Source of the DNA: Symbiodinium natans
Lineage: Eukaryota > Sar > Dinophyceae > Suessiales > Symbiodiniaceae
Direction of reading: 5' to 3'
DNA: 60,000 bases
Assembly (NCBI GenBank): GCA_905221605.1
Contig: CAJNDS010001546.1
Location: 419,001-479,000, forward strand
Below the pieces are notes generated by a model. The model did no database searches and was not told the origin of the DNA. It worked only from the letters and a program-made list of their open reading frames with translations. Made by a program: the position numbers and the translations under genes. Shown here in pieces: positions 39,686-50,845 of this stretch (position 1 is the first letter of the stretch; each line of letters starts with the position of its first letter).

Positions 39686-39704
39686 ATCCAATGTGCCAGA
39701 ATAG

Positions 39705-40000
39705 CAGAAATTTTGACAGGTTGTTGACAAGGAACTCAGTCTAAGGATGATAATCAGGGATGTACGGCAAATCATGCGGTTTGATTCCTGAGCAGCAACG
39801 GGGGAGCTAGTGAGCTAGTGGACTCAGCCAAAAGTGGCGTCGGCGTCTGTGCAGGCCTCCGCGAAACAGCTTTGGCTCTGGCATTGCAAGGAGATTTCCA
39901 GATTCGGTTGACGGATTGCTGTCAAGGAACTTCGTTTAAGCTACCATGATCGGAAGCTACGGTAAATAACATGGCTTCTGATTCCTGGTGACCTCATGTA
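39705..40000. repeat. two diverged copies of an 80-bp segment
   Basis: GACAGGTTGTTGACAAGGAACTCAGTCTAAG.ATGAT...GGTTTGATTCCTG (39,715-39,790) resembles GGTTGACGGATTGCTGTCAAGGAACTTCGTTTAAGCTACCATGAT...GCTTCTGATTCCTGG (39,905-39,990). No gene is seen from here to 40,900; the open frames at 40,207-40,666 are short and conflicting. Confidence 0.5.
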
Positions 40001-40940
40001 GTTCCTCAACAGGATTGGTTTCGCCCGAAACTGGACCAATAAAAGGCACTGCGAAGCTACTTTATTGCATCGCGAAGCAGCAGCGCAGCCGTGGTAGCCT
40101 CTATGGGCTATTCACATCTTGACGGAGCAATGCAATCTATTGTTATATGATCTGACAAAACAAAATAACTTAAAATGTAACAGAATGTAAGATAACATAG
40201 GAGGACATGCAAGCAGCTCTCCCATGCTCGGTTTCGGAGCACCCTCAAGTGTGTGGACAGCGCAGCAAGTTGAGCATGGTTGCTGATGGAGTCCGGTGCT
40301 TAAAGTTTTCGATAGCAGAGCTCGCCGGGGTCTGGCTGTGCAGTGGATGGCTGAGACATGCACGTTTGTGCTGCAATCTCGAGTTCCGACCGTCTTTCAG
40401 TCGTAATTCTGGGTTCCGACGTGCTGTGGCTGTAGATGGGGGGCAGGACAACCGCTGAAGCCTGAGACAGCCCTAAGCCCCAGTAAATCCTTGAGTTTGC
40501 AAGCCCTGACAGCGAGCCCTGAGACGTTTTTGAGCCTCAACGAAACACCCTCAAGTTTTGATCTTGAAGCCTTAAACCCAGCCGGGACATCCATTCTGAG
40601 CTCTCGCGCCCAAGCCTTGAGCCCCGAGCCATCACGTGACTTCTTGTGCCCAAGAAGCACTGGCACCTTGCTGTATGGAGATGGTTCGTAGTCCTGTCAG
40701 TGTCCTGCAGCCTGTAGATGATTGCTGTTTCCGTACTACAACCTTAAGATATCTTAAGCAGGTTGTGGAGAGTCCGAAAGGTTAGGCACGACCGAAAGAC
40801 ATAAAACATAACGGCACTAGCCCAAAATCAGTGGCGTTGTGACATGAGTATGTTTGAGAAGGAAAGGCGATGCTAATACCACTGGAAGTAGGCATAGCAT
40901 GAATTGCTAACAATGCAAAAGTTGTTAAGACCTGCAGCCC

Positions 40941-41391
40941 ATGGACTCCGCCGGTGCGAGATGGGCTTTTCCGGGCGCTGCCTGCTGTGTGCTGATTCTC
41001 ACTGTCGTAGGAAGCTTGTACTTCCAGTTCTCGGTGTTCCAGCAGGACTGGTTTCAAGGGAGCACGCTTAAGCCGCCTGGCCGAGAAGCTCCAAAGCAGC
41101 CTGTTGGCCCTCCCAGTCGTGTCATCCTTGCCGTCCACCCGAAGACTGGCAGCACGACTCTCGGCAGGGCCATCTATTTTCATGCTCTTGCCCAAGGACG
41201 GCAACAAACAGTCTCCAGAGTGCATTATCCGTATGACCGCAGATGGGACAAAGAATGTAACTATGTGATGCAGAGTCTGCACAACTGTACCGTCGCAAAC
41301 TGGTGTTTGTCCCTTGGCAGTTCTGGAGAGTCGTTTTGCAGAAAGCTGAAGAGGTTTAAGAAGGCATGTTCGAAGAAACTTTTCCCGGAAC
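40941..41391 (+). CDS. sulfotransferase-like gene C, first exon (type II membrane anchor and nucleotide loop)
   Basis: The ATG at 40941 begins MDSAGARWAFPG, then a single membrane segment (AACCVLILTVVGSLYFQFSV), a stem region, and VILAVHPKTGSTTLGRAIYF, the 5'-phosphosulfate-binding loop (PKTGSTT). A short cytosolic N-terminus plus one membrane helix ahead of the loop is the layout of Golgi carbohydrate sulfotransferases. A sequon (HNCT) lies after the loop, in the lumenal part. A Lys/Arg-rich helix closes the exon (FCRKLKRFKKACSKKLF). A GC donor near 41,391 is possible; without splicing the frame stops at 41,408. Confidence 0.7.
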
Positions 41392-41708
41392 GCAACCTCG
41401 TACCCTAAAACCTACATCCAAACCCTAAAGCTAAATCCTAAGCCTCTCTGAACCAAAGCCGAGGATCATCTCTACAGTGCGAAGGTCGGGAGCCAACGCC
41501 GTGTCACAGTTTTTCGAGTTTCCTGCCTTCTTGCGGTTTAGGGTTTAGGGGAATGTAGGCCAAGCTACCATACTTCAAGGGAATCATAGGCTTTTACGGG
41601 GTATAGGGTCAAGGGACGTATTTTCAAGATACCAAAAAAAGTATGTATAGCAAACATGCTGTCTTTATATCTTGCGTTGCCTCAAAATTCGTTTCACCAT
41701 GCGCCAAG

Positions 41709-42192
41709 GTTTTGTAGATGGGTGTACAACAACAACTCAACCTCTGCTCAGAAGTTTCTATTTGCCATGAACGAGGAGGAGTTGAAGGACGCCGTTATCA
41801 ATTTCACCCGCCGTTTCTATTTGCCTTTTTCCGACTGTTGGTGGTGGAAGACCTATCTCGCATTCCGCGAGTTGGGCGGATTCAATTTTGAGATTGATGA
41901 TTTAATGCGGAAGAGGATCTCGACGGTGCCGAACGCCGTGTGGATCGTGCTGCCTCCGTTTGAGGAGGGCGTGCAAGCACGCGAGGCCGCCCTGGAACCC
42001 TGGTTTCCAGGCATTAACCTATCCGAAAATATTATGAATACTTCGAATGGTTCCATGCATCCCTGGCCCGTGCAGTACTCCAAGATGATGAGCTACTTCC
42101 GCAACGAGTCACGATGGCCCACAGATCTGGCGGAGGGGCTACGCCATCAAGACATGATGGTCTTGTTCTATCCGGACGGGAGGCTGTTTTGA
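41709..42192 (+). CDS. sulfotransferase-like gene C, second exon (tentatively linked)
   Basis: Opens at GCCAAG|G and reads WVYNNNSTSAQKFLFAMNEE then ELKDAVINFTRRFYLPFSDC, WWWKTYLAFRELGGFNFEID, and NAVWIVLPPFEEGV to a stop at 42192. Six N-x-S/T sequons (NNST, INFT, NLSE, NTS, NGS, NES) fit a lumenal glycoprotein. No clear 3'-phosphate-binding motif is seen, so either intervening exons are missed or this is a partial gene. Its link to the first exon rests on position and the lumenal character. Confidence 0.5.
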
Positions 42193-42208
42193 ACTGCCCA
42201 GCTAGACA

Positions 42209-42350
42209 ATGCGGAGGATTTCGACGCTGCCGAATGTGGATCGTGCTGCCTCCGTTTGAGGAGGGCATGCAAGAACCCTGGTTTCCGGATATTAACCTGT
42301 CCGAAAATATCATGATTACTTCGAGCGGTTCTCTGCATCCCAGGCCCCTT
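42209..42350 (+). pseudogene. partial duplicate of the gene C exon
   Basis: TGGATCGTGCTGCCTCCGTTTGAGGAGGGC.TGCAA...GAACCCTGGTTTCC at 42,238 repeats 41,941-42,069, with an 18-bp deletion (the ARE-AALEP part) and scattered changes. It keeps the same frame pattern (WIVLPPFEEGMQEPWFPDIN) but follows the stop of the main exon. Confidence 0.85.
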
Positions 42351-42399
42351 ACAAAAGGCTTATTTTCTCATTTTATTGACCTGCTGTATTTCGCAATGA

Positions 42400-42990
42400 A
42401 CAATTCGCAACGTTGAACGATGATTGGTGATGTTTATATCTCATATATCGGTTGCTAGATTGTATGTTTTTGTAGTATAAGTGGTATAGATATGTAGACA
42501 TAGATATAGGGCATTTGTTGAGATAGATTTGGAAAGATTTATTGATATTATATGTTGCGCAAATTCAATTATAGAGATTCATGCTTGAAGAATTGTTAAA
42601 CACCTCTATCAAAAGATTTCTGAGTAATTATGTTAATTGCCATGGGGCTTTTCGAAGGGGTGGGTTTCTGGGAATAGATTAAAAATACTAAAAAAAGAAG
42701 ATTATTTCAAACATCTGGACAATATAAAAAACAATAACAATAGAAACAATATGGAACAAAGTTGCAATTCTTGAAAATTTGTTTACTAGAAATAATATAT
42801 TTGAATATATTATATTGGCTGTATTATAGGAACAGGGATAGGATTGGTCTTCGATTAAGAATATATTTCGTCTAAAGGAAGACGATATGTAGTGCAAATA
42901 CCTGGATTCTTCCGAAATCTATATATGATTCTAGCCCCCCCCCCCCTCCCCAAATCCAAAATTCTTCTAATGATTTGGCAATCCATTAAT
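42400..42990. other. AT-rich island without a gene
   Basis: About 600 bp of strongly AT-rich sequence with ATATAGATATG-type motifs, ending in a C10 run at 42,934. Frames are short, on both strands. It differs sharply from its flanks, so it could be an insertion or organelle-derived DNA, but no organelle gene is recognisable. Confidence 0.6.
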
Positions 42991-42999
42991 CATCTGATA

Positions 43000-44110
43000 A
43001 TATGGGTACCCTTTTCGGGCGTTAATTATAAAATAACCAAGATCGTAGACCGAGACGCCATGATGCAGAATCTAGGAAACCTTGCAAGATTTGCAATTGC
43101 GTGCCATACGCCAAGATGATGATTTCGCACTTGGATTCACGAGGAAGATGAAGGTCGTGACATGTGTAAAATCCCGTAGCATGGAAGCGAAGGAGCCCGC
43201 ACGCACAAACCTGTGCATGCTCCAGAATCTTTGCCCGAGCTCCCGTGTTCAGCAAACAGGTTTGAATGCTCGTGATAGCAGTTGATGTCAGCTTGAGACA
43301 AATGACTTCCAGCGAAGGTCTAGACTTGTGTTGCCCAGCCGATTGAGGTCACCTCATCGGTAGCTACTGCGGACACTCTCGCCGCGGAGTCAGTTCTCTT
43401 GCCTTTCTTGCAATGGGATGACACAAATGTGTACGATGGACCTTGGTTCCGTGTCTGAAGGATGTGCATTCTTGCACAAAACCTGAAGCTCAACTGATTG
43501 GATTGGTTGCTTTCTCACACGCAAAAATTGTACATTCTCTGTAGGACGGTAATGTGTGTAAGATCGCGTGACTCACCATGCTTGTGTCGCGCTTCAACTT
43601 GCTCGCAGCTCGCTGCGGGGTTGTCGCTTAGCCATCTCGATTGGCCCACAATGCATGTGTTGGCTGCGCCGCGCTAGGCTCATTCTTCCGAAACCAAGCT
43701 TGTGCACCTCGCCTGGCCGAGGCTTAAACTCTGCGGCCCGCCCTCCCTCATACTCTGGGACCGGCGTTTCGCTGTCTTTCCTTTGCCATGAAATTCGTGA
43801 TTGTCCTTAAGCTTGGTCGCCCCACATTTTCCCAGTTTGCATTTGAGACAACGTATGCCACTTGCCAAGGTGTGCGAAATGCTTCTTGGCCTTGAACCAT
43901 CGGGAACCAGAGGTCATGCCTGGCCTGGCATACTCACGACTGGGCACGCAACTCCGCTATGCCGCTACGCTACTACGCAGGCTCCAGGATGCCTCGACTT
44001 TTTTCGCCCCGCACGTGCAACCCGTGATCCGCTTGTTGCCGTCTATGTGATTTCGGATGGTTATACAGGCGTGCATGCGTGCGTGCGTGGATGTGGTGAG
44101 TGATCTAGAA
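43000..44110. other. unresolved stretch with conflicting open frames
   Basis: 43,022-43,255 (-) includes LPRESKCEIIILAYGTQLQI and 43,082-43,285 (+) includes RQDDDFALGFTRKMKVVTCV. Both look protein-like and only one can be real. 43,862-44,050 (+) includes GLAYSRLGTQLRYAATLLRR. None is recognised. Confidence 0.3.
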
Positions 44111-44266
44111 CGCTAAACAGATGTCATTTTTGTTTCCAAAGTGTTTTAGTGTCACCGCTTGGCCTCTTGGCCGCTTGGCCACTTGGCTGTTTGCCTTGGT
44201 TCTTTTCATGGTGGATGGCCCAAGTTGCTTTAAAAAACACTTCTCGCAGAGTTGTGGAGGTGAGGG

Positions 44267-44656
44267 ATGGCAAATGTCTCAGTCGTGCAGATTGGGCCTC
44301 AGCTTTCATTCGCTTTCCGCAAGCCTGAACCAGGTTTGGCTTTACCAGCCGCTGCAGTTTCAGCTTCGTCGGAAGATTTCATGAGAGCACATGAACTTGA
44401 CAGAGCAAGCCATATCCATATCTTGTTTGTCACCACAATGTGGACTCATGATATTCGGCCAAAGGTCGAAATCAAAATCCTATCCATATTACAACTCCCA
44501 ACCCCAACACCACTGAACCTCTGCATTCGGCAGCCCCACAAACAGGCCTTGGAACGGAACAGGGCTCCCCTATCCGGCGTCTCCGTTTCGGCCCACGCCA
44601 CGCCGAATGAGTTAAGTCTCGTTGCAAACGACCCAGGCACCATGCAAGTCTATTGA
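44267..44656 (+). other. open frame of doubtful coding status
   Basis: 129 codons starting with an ATG (MANVSVVQIGPQLSFAFRKP) and ending MQVY. No domain, and mixed composition. It may be chance. Confidence 0.2.
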
Positions 44657-45352
44657 AGGTTGATGGGGTTTATGTGTCCTTTGAGATGTTCTGAAAGGCT
44701 CCAGCCTCTGACTCTTCTGCAACAAACTACTGGCGGTCACACGGCATGGTAGCAATCAGTGACTGAGGGGCTTTGGATGTGATTTCGACTTGTTGTGGCT
44801 CCCCGGGGTTCCTGTACACCTGAAGCTGCAAAACTACCGTACGCGGTGCTGGATGAGAGGTGCAGGAGAGGAAGAGGGTTGTTGGGGCTGCGGAGGCTTG
44901 GATTCTGCGAGGGTTTTGGGGGTAAGGAGTCGGTTTCGTCGGCTACAATTTCCTGTAAAGAGTCCTTTTTGCTGAGCAGTGCCAGGGCCTTGATCGAGCA
45001 GGCCCAGACGACTTAGTCGCATGCGCTTGCTCCAGGAATGGCAAGAATCCCCGAACACTTGAATCGCCTCTTTGAGGTCTCAAAAACCTGAAGAACCCAG
45101 ACCAGTTTTATTTTGGTTTCCCCCAGAGAAGTGTGCGGTTGAAGGGCTTAAGGCTTAAGTCTTACAACTAGGCCCTCGCTTCACCAGGTCAATGCTGGAG
45201 GATGGGCTGATCCAGGCAATTGCGATTTGGTGGGGTTTGAGGATTGGCCTCAGTTTGAGCACTCCAACCTTACGGACTAAATTCCAAGCAGGTTGCTGAG
45301 CACCCAAGGCCTCATCCGCTCCGAGTCCCTAAAATTTTGTCATAGGGTTTTC

Positions 45353-45965
45353 TCAGATTGGGGGCACATCGAAAAGTTTCATGTCTCTGGCTTGGGGTGG
45401 CTGCCTTTGTCCGCTTGCGAGCTCAATGAAGTATTTGTATGTAATTGTCCAGGCGGAATGTGTGGCGAGTTGAACGAAAGATGCAAGCTTGGTCAATGCG
45501 ACGATTGAAGGAAGCGCCCCCAGCGCCAGCCACATGTTTCGGGAACCAGTGACAAGCCTCCTCAATCCGGGCCTTGATCTCTGCGAATCTCTGCAACTCC
45601 TAAATATGAGAGGCACCCCAGTGTCCTACAAAAAAACACCTCTCAGCTTGGAAGTCTCAGAGAAAAATCGGCAGACCTCGCGGCAGACTTCGCGGCAGAC
45701 CTCGCGGCCTTCTTCGCGCCATGCAGCGGCTCGGGGCACCCAGAGAGGCAAACAAAGGATATTAGAATGTTTAGAAATGGGTTCAGAAATGGACCCACAA
45801 ATGGGATCCGAGCGGGTAGTGGCTGGGTTTCGCCTTCGCGGTTTCGGAGCGGGTTGGTTTGGGTTCGGTTCTTCGAAGAAACCTCGTGCAGGCTTGGAAG
45901 AAGTGGTACTCAGGTCACAGGGTCAACTTCGAGGGGCTGGAGCGGAAATGAACCAGCCCTCATGA
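45353..45965. other. overlapping minus and plus frames, strand unsettled
   Basis: The minus frame 45,353-45,616 contains GSRNMWLALGALPSIVALTK then LASFVQLATHSAWTITYKYF. The plus frame 45,489-45,965 contains a QTSRQTSRQTSR run caused by a 12-bp CAGACCTCGCGG tandem repeat at 45,672-45,715 and a Gly/Phe-rich tail. Neither is recognised. Confidence 0.3.
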
Positions 45966-46322
45966 AGCAAATGTGTACATGGGATCTGAGAGCGCTTTAG
46001 GTAGGGCTTCCCTTCCGAAAGCCCAACCAGGAGCCTGGACAGGGCTCGAAGCCATTCAAGGTCTCAACAAAATCCTGCGCGATGGCTGTTTGGGTGAACG
46101 CAGTGCCTGAAGCTCTTGTTTCTTCGGCCTGATTTGCCATGTCAGATCATGCGAGGCTCTATCCCCACTTGATGTGCTTGCTATCCAGCCGATGAGCCTA
46201 GTATCTTTCGCGGGGCCCGGTGACCTCTTCCTGAGTTGCTTCGGTAGTTCTACCTCTTCCTCTCACTGTCTCCACCATCCTCTCCGCCCTCGTCCCCTCC
46301 CTTCTCCCCCTCTCCTGACCAA

Positions 46323-46431
46323 GGTTTCACGGTGCGTGGACGACGAGCTGCTCGCCGCGGTGAACGAGGCGATCGTGTCGCAGGCAGTCCGCCTGAAGTT
46401 GGAAGGCTCGAGGGACTACAGGGCCTTTTTG
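46323..46431 (+). CDS. candidate exon, unrecognised
   Basis: Follows a long pyrimidine tract (about 50 bp of C/T) and a GACCAAG acceptor. The frame reads VSRCVDDELLAAVNEAIVSQ then AVRLKLEGSRDYRAF, a charged amphipathic helix. The strong pyrimidine tract makes a real splice acceptor likely. Confidence 0.45.
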
Positions 46432-46989
46432 GGGGCTTCTGCTAAGTCTCTGTGCGTGAAAAGGCCACGATGTTTGAGTTCGTATTTGAGTGATGGGCAA
46501 GCTTGTCGGACTTGCTACCTTAACCTGATTTGACGAGTATCTTCGAGTATCTGCGGCTGTGCCGATGGCTTCTCCATGTTGCGCCTTTGACATCTCGAAG
46601 TTCTCGAAGTGGGGAGATGATCGGGAGATGCAAGTTGGAGACGGTTTCCCTTTCTTCAGGTCTTCGATGTGCAAAACATACCCGTCTTAGCAGGCTCTTC
46701 TGAACTTCGAGGTTTTTCGTAGGTAGGGGTGACTTTCTCTTTGCATCTGTTGCGAAGCATGAGTGTGCTCTGCTCCCAAAGAACACCTTAAGAAAATCAT
46801 CCTCTCAGATGCAAGTTAAGGCCTTCAAGTCTGCAGTTCAAGACTGCAAGTTTTGCGTCACCATCGCCAATCCGAAAGGCCCGGCTTTCTGTTGGGGTTG
46901 GTTTTCGGTTGGGCTCTCAAGCGAGGTTGAAGAGCATTCTGAGATAAAGGCCCGATAGTTCAGTAGGGATGTTCACGGCCCTCGGCCCT

Positions 46990-47045
46990 TGTGCTCTTGG
47001 ACGTCTTGGACGTCTTGGAAGTCTTGGATGTCTTAGACAGGCTTC
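46990..47045. repeat. GTCTTGGAC 9-bp repeat
   Basis: Five to six units of GTCTTGGAC/GTCTTGGAA/GTCTTAGAC. The hydrophobic VLD repeats in one frame come from it. Confidence 0.85.
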
Positions 47046-47324
47046 TGGCAGCTTTTACAGCCACGTGTTTGAATTCATTTGCTGTTCATGTGGCCCCTGG
47101 CCCCGTATTTGCAGCTCCGTTGGGTTGTCGCCCCTTACGAGTTGTCGGGCATCTCGGAGCTCCGTGGCTTTGTGAGGAGAGGATTATCCGCTCGTCGCCG
47201 TGTCCAAAGAGTTTGAAACCATGACCGGATACACGAGGCTGGATGGCAGACTTGTAAAGTGATCTGGGACGGGATTCATAGCCTTCAGTTTCGGATTCGA
47301 TTCTCTTGTTGAGCTCGACGTCTA

Positions 47325-47376
47325 GATGGTGTGCTGTAGTGTGCTGTAGTGTGCTGTAGAGTGCTGTAGAGGGTGT
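47325..47376. repeat. GTGCTGTAGT 10-bp repeat
   Basis: Four units of GTGCTGTAGT/GTGCTGTAGA in a row. No gene is seen between 47.4 and 48.7 kb; 48,240-48,300 has GCGAAGCGAAGCG and GCGCAAGTGCGAAG simple motifs and 48,370-48,430 a CACGCCCCTCT repeat. Confidence 0.8.
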
Positions 47377-48924
47377 GAGGCTGGTACAGAGTGTACGGCG
47401 GATTGTCCCCCTCAGCCCTCCTCATCGAAATCCTCTTGAAATCCGCAGTGAACCCGATCTCCAGAGCCTTCCAAAACTACGTAGTAAAACGACCTGTCAG
47501 AGTTGATGCCGCCCGTTCTGGAATTGCAACACACACTAGGCCACAGCATCAGGCAGTTTCGGTAGCCTCGTAGCCCGTAGACCATACCATACAGCAACAC
47601 AAACCCAATCCCAAACTCTGAACTCCAAGTGCACTCCTTAAATCCGTGGCGAACAGTAAAGGATCAAACTTGACGACCCCACAGGAGTGAAATCCTCGGT
47701 GTGAACTGTAGGTTCCTGAACCAGGTGCGTCGTTTTTTTTTGGAGGGCATCGGCATTTACATTGGCATTTGTGGTTTCCTGCTATCGGCTGAGTTTGAGG
47801 AGTCAGGGCCGTCTCAGCTGCAGGTCTTGGGCTGTTTCGCTTGGGTTACGGTATGTTACGGTTCTTTGTGGGTTTTAAGGCTTAGGGCTTTGACGAATGG
47901 ACTTCGTGCCTCAGCGCGTTGCGGGGTTCTCTGACAGGTCAGTTTATGTGGGGTTTGCCGTGAGAGCCATAAGAGCCGAGAGAGTCGGACGATCTCGCCT
48001 GCAGGTTGGCCATTCTCAGGACTAACAGTTTTCTCAGCCCTTTACCAGACGGGATGTCAAGAGTTCAGTGAGTATCCTAAGACCCCCAAAGCCGCACAGC
48101 CAAGGAAACCGCCCATGTCCTCATCCCAAACGCCCGCATGCCCAATCCCCAAGACTCTGAACAAAAGCCCCTGACATACCTTGACATACCCTGACACCCT
48201 CAAGTACACACAAAACGCTTCAAACAGCCTGCCTTCGACTGCTAAGCGAAGCGAAGCGTGCAAGCGCGAAGCGCGCAAGTGCGAAGTGTGGGGTCGCACG
48301 CCAGGGGGTCGACATGGACCCGGTCGACTTGATGAATCTGCGGCTTGCCAGCCAGACAGGCCCAGACATGCCCCGACACGCCCCTCTCACGCCCCTCTCA
48401 CGCCCCTCTCCCCCCCCTCCCCCTGCCCCGACAGCAAAAAGAAGAGCAGCTCTCAACAACTCTACGAAGCAAAAAAGAGTGATCCTTAGGGGTTGACGAA
48501 AGCGTTTAGAGGGAGGATTCCTTGGGGTTCGACGTTCCTCATCCTCCTCCTACCCTAAACTTCCAGACCGTTGCAACAAATCGCAACCGAGCCGTAAACT
48601 TTGCTTTCATTATTTTTCTGAATCATCTTCAATCCTTCAGTCCCCAGATTTCAAATCTCCCCCCAAAGGCCCTAAAGCCCGACCCAAAAATCCCTGGTCC
48701 GCTGCTATTGTGTTAATGCTTTCGGCTTGAGTTGTGCTTTGGCCAATGCAAGGGAGGGTTCCTTCGACCATGTTCAAGAAACTTCTTTCCAGCGAGTTTC
48801 CAGAAGCAGCCGCGCTGCAGGCATCCAGCTCACGGACCAAACAAAGCTTAAACCTTCATTGAAACCTGAGTTTTTTGTTGGTTCAGATCCGTTTGGAGGA
48901 AGCTATACAATCTTCCCATCTGCA

Positions 48925-49160
48925 ATGGGTCGTGGCAAGGCGGTTTCTCTTGGCCTGTGGTGGATTTGCTGGATGTGCTACCGCTGCTACGACCTGCCAG
49001 CCTTTACCCAGCCGTTTCCTGCCAAAGAAGCTGGAGTTGCACGCTCTGGGAGATTCTGGAGGAATGCGCGATATGCAAGCAACCCGTTGAGACTGCCCAA
49101 TGGCCCGAATCCTTTCGACCTCTTGGGAGTGAAGCGCGGCACCGAGAAGTCAGAGATCAG
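48925..49160 (+). CDS. J-domain membrane protein, exon 1
   Basis: The ATG at 48925 gives a hydrophobic N-terminus (AVSLGLWWICWMCYRC) that could be a signal or transit leader, then a basic linker and NPFDLLGVKRGTEKSEIRK, which is helix I and II start of a DnaJ-type J domain. The frame is also open upstream to 48,727, so an earlier start is possible. The exon ends with two bases of an Arg codon (ATC AG|), followed by GAAACT; a GA-type donor keeps the frame into exon 2. Confidence 0.75.
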
Positions 49161-49290
49161 GAAACTTGGGTAAATTTGGGGGATGTCACACAGTGTGCTC
49201 GTGAAGTCGTTTGTTGTTTTTGTCCACTTTGGGCACGTGCTTGTCGCTTGTCGCCGGGTATAGGAGGGTCACAGAGTGTCCTTGTTTGAG

Positions 49291-49400
49291 GAAGCTTTTT
49301 CGGAAGCGTGTGCAAACCGAGCATCCTGACGTGAATCCCAACGACCCTGAAGCGGCAGAGCGGTTTCAAGAGCTGGTGGCCGCTTACAACTCAGTCATGG
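49291..49400 (+). CDS. J-domain membrane protein, exon 2 (HPD motif)
   Basis: Reads KLFRKRVQTEHPDVNPNDPE then AAERFQELVAAYNSVMG. HPD in the loop between helices II and III is the motif that stimulates Hsp70 ATPase, so the protein should recruit an Hsp70. It ends one base into a Gly codon before GCCACT, a GC-type donor. Confidence 0.85.
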
Positions 49401-49697
49401 GCCACTCGGCGCTACTGTTCCTTTTAGTGCTGGGGTGCTCGCATCCTTTACGCATGTTCTCAGGATTCGCGGAGTTTCAGTTTTCATGGCAGGGACCCAT
49501 ATACACCGCCAACACACTCTCCTGGAGCCGGAATCCAAGTTCAAGTCGCTTCAGGTCCTCTCTGTTGGGACCGAGGGATATGGCCCCGTCGTATCCCAGG
49601 GTCCGATCTGTGTGTGGCCTTGGGATGGGCTTGGGCTTCTTGGGATGCTTCAGTTGCTGTTCAAAGGATTCGGGGCAGGGGTGAAAATCTTTCTGAG

Positions 49698-49785
49698 GTG
49701 ATGAGCTTCTGCCCGACGAGCTCAACTTTGTGAGAGTGCAAATGACCAAACGCTACAAGAAGGAGCTGGAAGCCGACCAATCGGA
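49698..49785 (+). CDS. J-domain membrane protein, exon 3
   Basis: Starts at CTGAG|GT and completes the Gly codon from exon 2, then reads DELLPDELNFVRVQMTKRYK and KELEADQSD. The frame stays open to a stop at 49,890, but the sequence after about 49,785 is less protein-like, so a donor is assumed there. Confidence 0.65.
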
Positions 49786-49984
49786 CACTTTGCCATCCCT
49801 TACAAAAGCACTGTTGTGTCTGCGTGTTGTGACATGTGGGGACCAAATAAGGAGGATCACGATGGGGCATTGTTTTGAAGCTGTGCTTTGAGAGGGTGTG
49901 GGGAGCCAGGGGACTCTACGATTCTGCTCCTGCCATCCGCGAAAGCGCACGACCGAAACTTTCAAAGAACCTCTTTGATTTTCC

Positions 49985-50680
49985 CCTCTTGCTCGTGACT
50001 TTTTTCTTCGTTTCTCGCTTGTGACTTTTAAGGAGCTGCATGTGGCTGTGTTTCGCTTCTGACTTTCTTTTGCGCACAGAGTGTAAAGACCAGCGTTTTG
50101 CTAGCACGTTCAGCATGATTGTTGTGGTTATTTCTGTTGTTCCATTTTTTTTGTGTTTGTTCTTTGCTTCTTTCTTCGGGTTTTTCTGTTGTTGGCTCCC
50201 TTCGTCGTGACTGGAATGACTTTTTCAATTTATGTCGACCTGTTTGTCTTGAAAGTGTCATTCCTGTTATCATTTCATTGAGCAAGTGGAACACGCCATC
50301 CACCCCCCCTTCCTCCCCCCAACCACCACCTTTCCACCCGGCAGCAAATGGAACACACGCGAGTAGCAACCCCCCCACCCACCGCCTTTCCACCCCGCTA
50401 TTATCTCTCCCCCCCCCCCTCCCACCCACTGCCTTTCCACCCCGCTGTTCTCCCAAAATCCAGACTTGTGAAATAGTCACAAGTAAGTCACTAAAAGCGA
50501 AAAGGCGCCGGTGAGTTTTGTTCATTTCTCTCGAGTGGGAGCTTCGTTTTTTTTTTGAATTTGTGGTTGCAAGTGATCTTACAGAAAACAAGAAAAAGTC
50601 ATAGGTGAGAGAACTTTCTAATCACAAGTGAGAAAACAAAGACAGTCACAAGTGAGAAGATGTCGTAGTGACAAGTGAGT
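49985..50680. mobile_element. MITE- or introner-like insert in J-protein intron 3
   Basis: TTCTCGCTTGTGACTTTT at 50,012-50,029 (and GCTCGTGACTTTTTTC just before it) is complementary to AAAAAGTCATAGGTGAGA, TCACAAGTGAGAAAAC and GTCACAAGTGAGAAG at 50,592-50,665. Several imperfect inverted copies of a 15-bp AGTCACAAGTGAGAA motif thus flank about 600 bp that hold CCCCCCAACCACC-type runs and no gene. The layout suggests a small non-autonomous element or a structured intron. Confidence 0.45.
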
Positions 50681-50845
50681 GGTTGGCCCGATTCTGCCAA
50701 GGTCAAGAACGGAATCTTCTACGCCTTATTGCCTGGGCTAGCGATCACAGTCATTGGCATGTCGTTCTTTACCATGGATACATTTGGTATGCTGGATCCT
50801 CAAACGAAGCAGCTGCTGGACGTGGTGAAGGGCAAGGGGGCGTAG
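50680..50845 (+). CDS. J-domain membrane protein, exon 4 (C-terminal membrane helix)
   Basis: After AGTGAG|T the frame reads WPDSAKVKNGIFYALLPGLA, ITVIGMSFFTMDTFGMLDPQ and TKQLLDVVKGKGA before TAG. About 20 hydrophobic residues (FYALLPGLAITVIGMSFF) form one membrane helix with a short polar tail. The exon is assigned to the J-protein because it is the next plus-strand coding block and a J domain followed by a C-terminal helix is common. The join to exon 3 is inferred. Confidence 0.6.
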
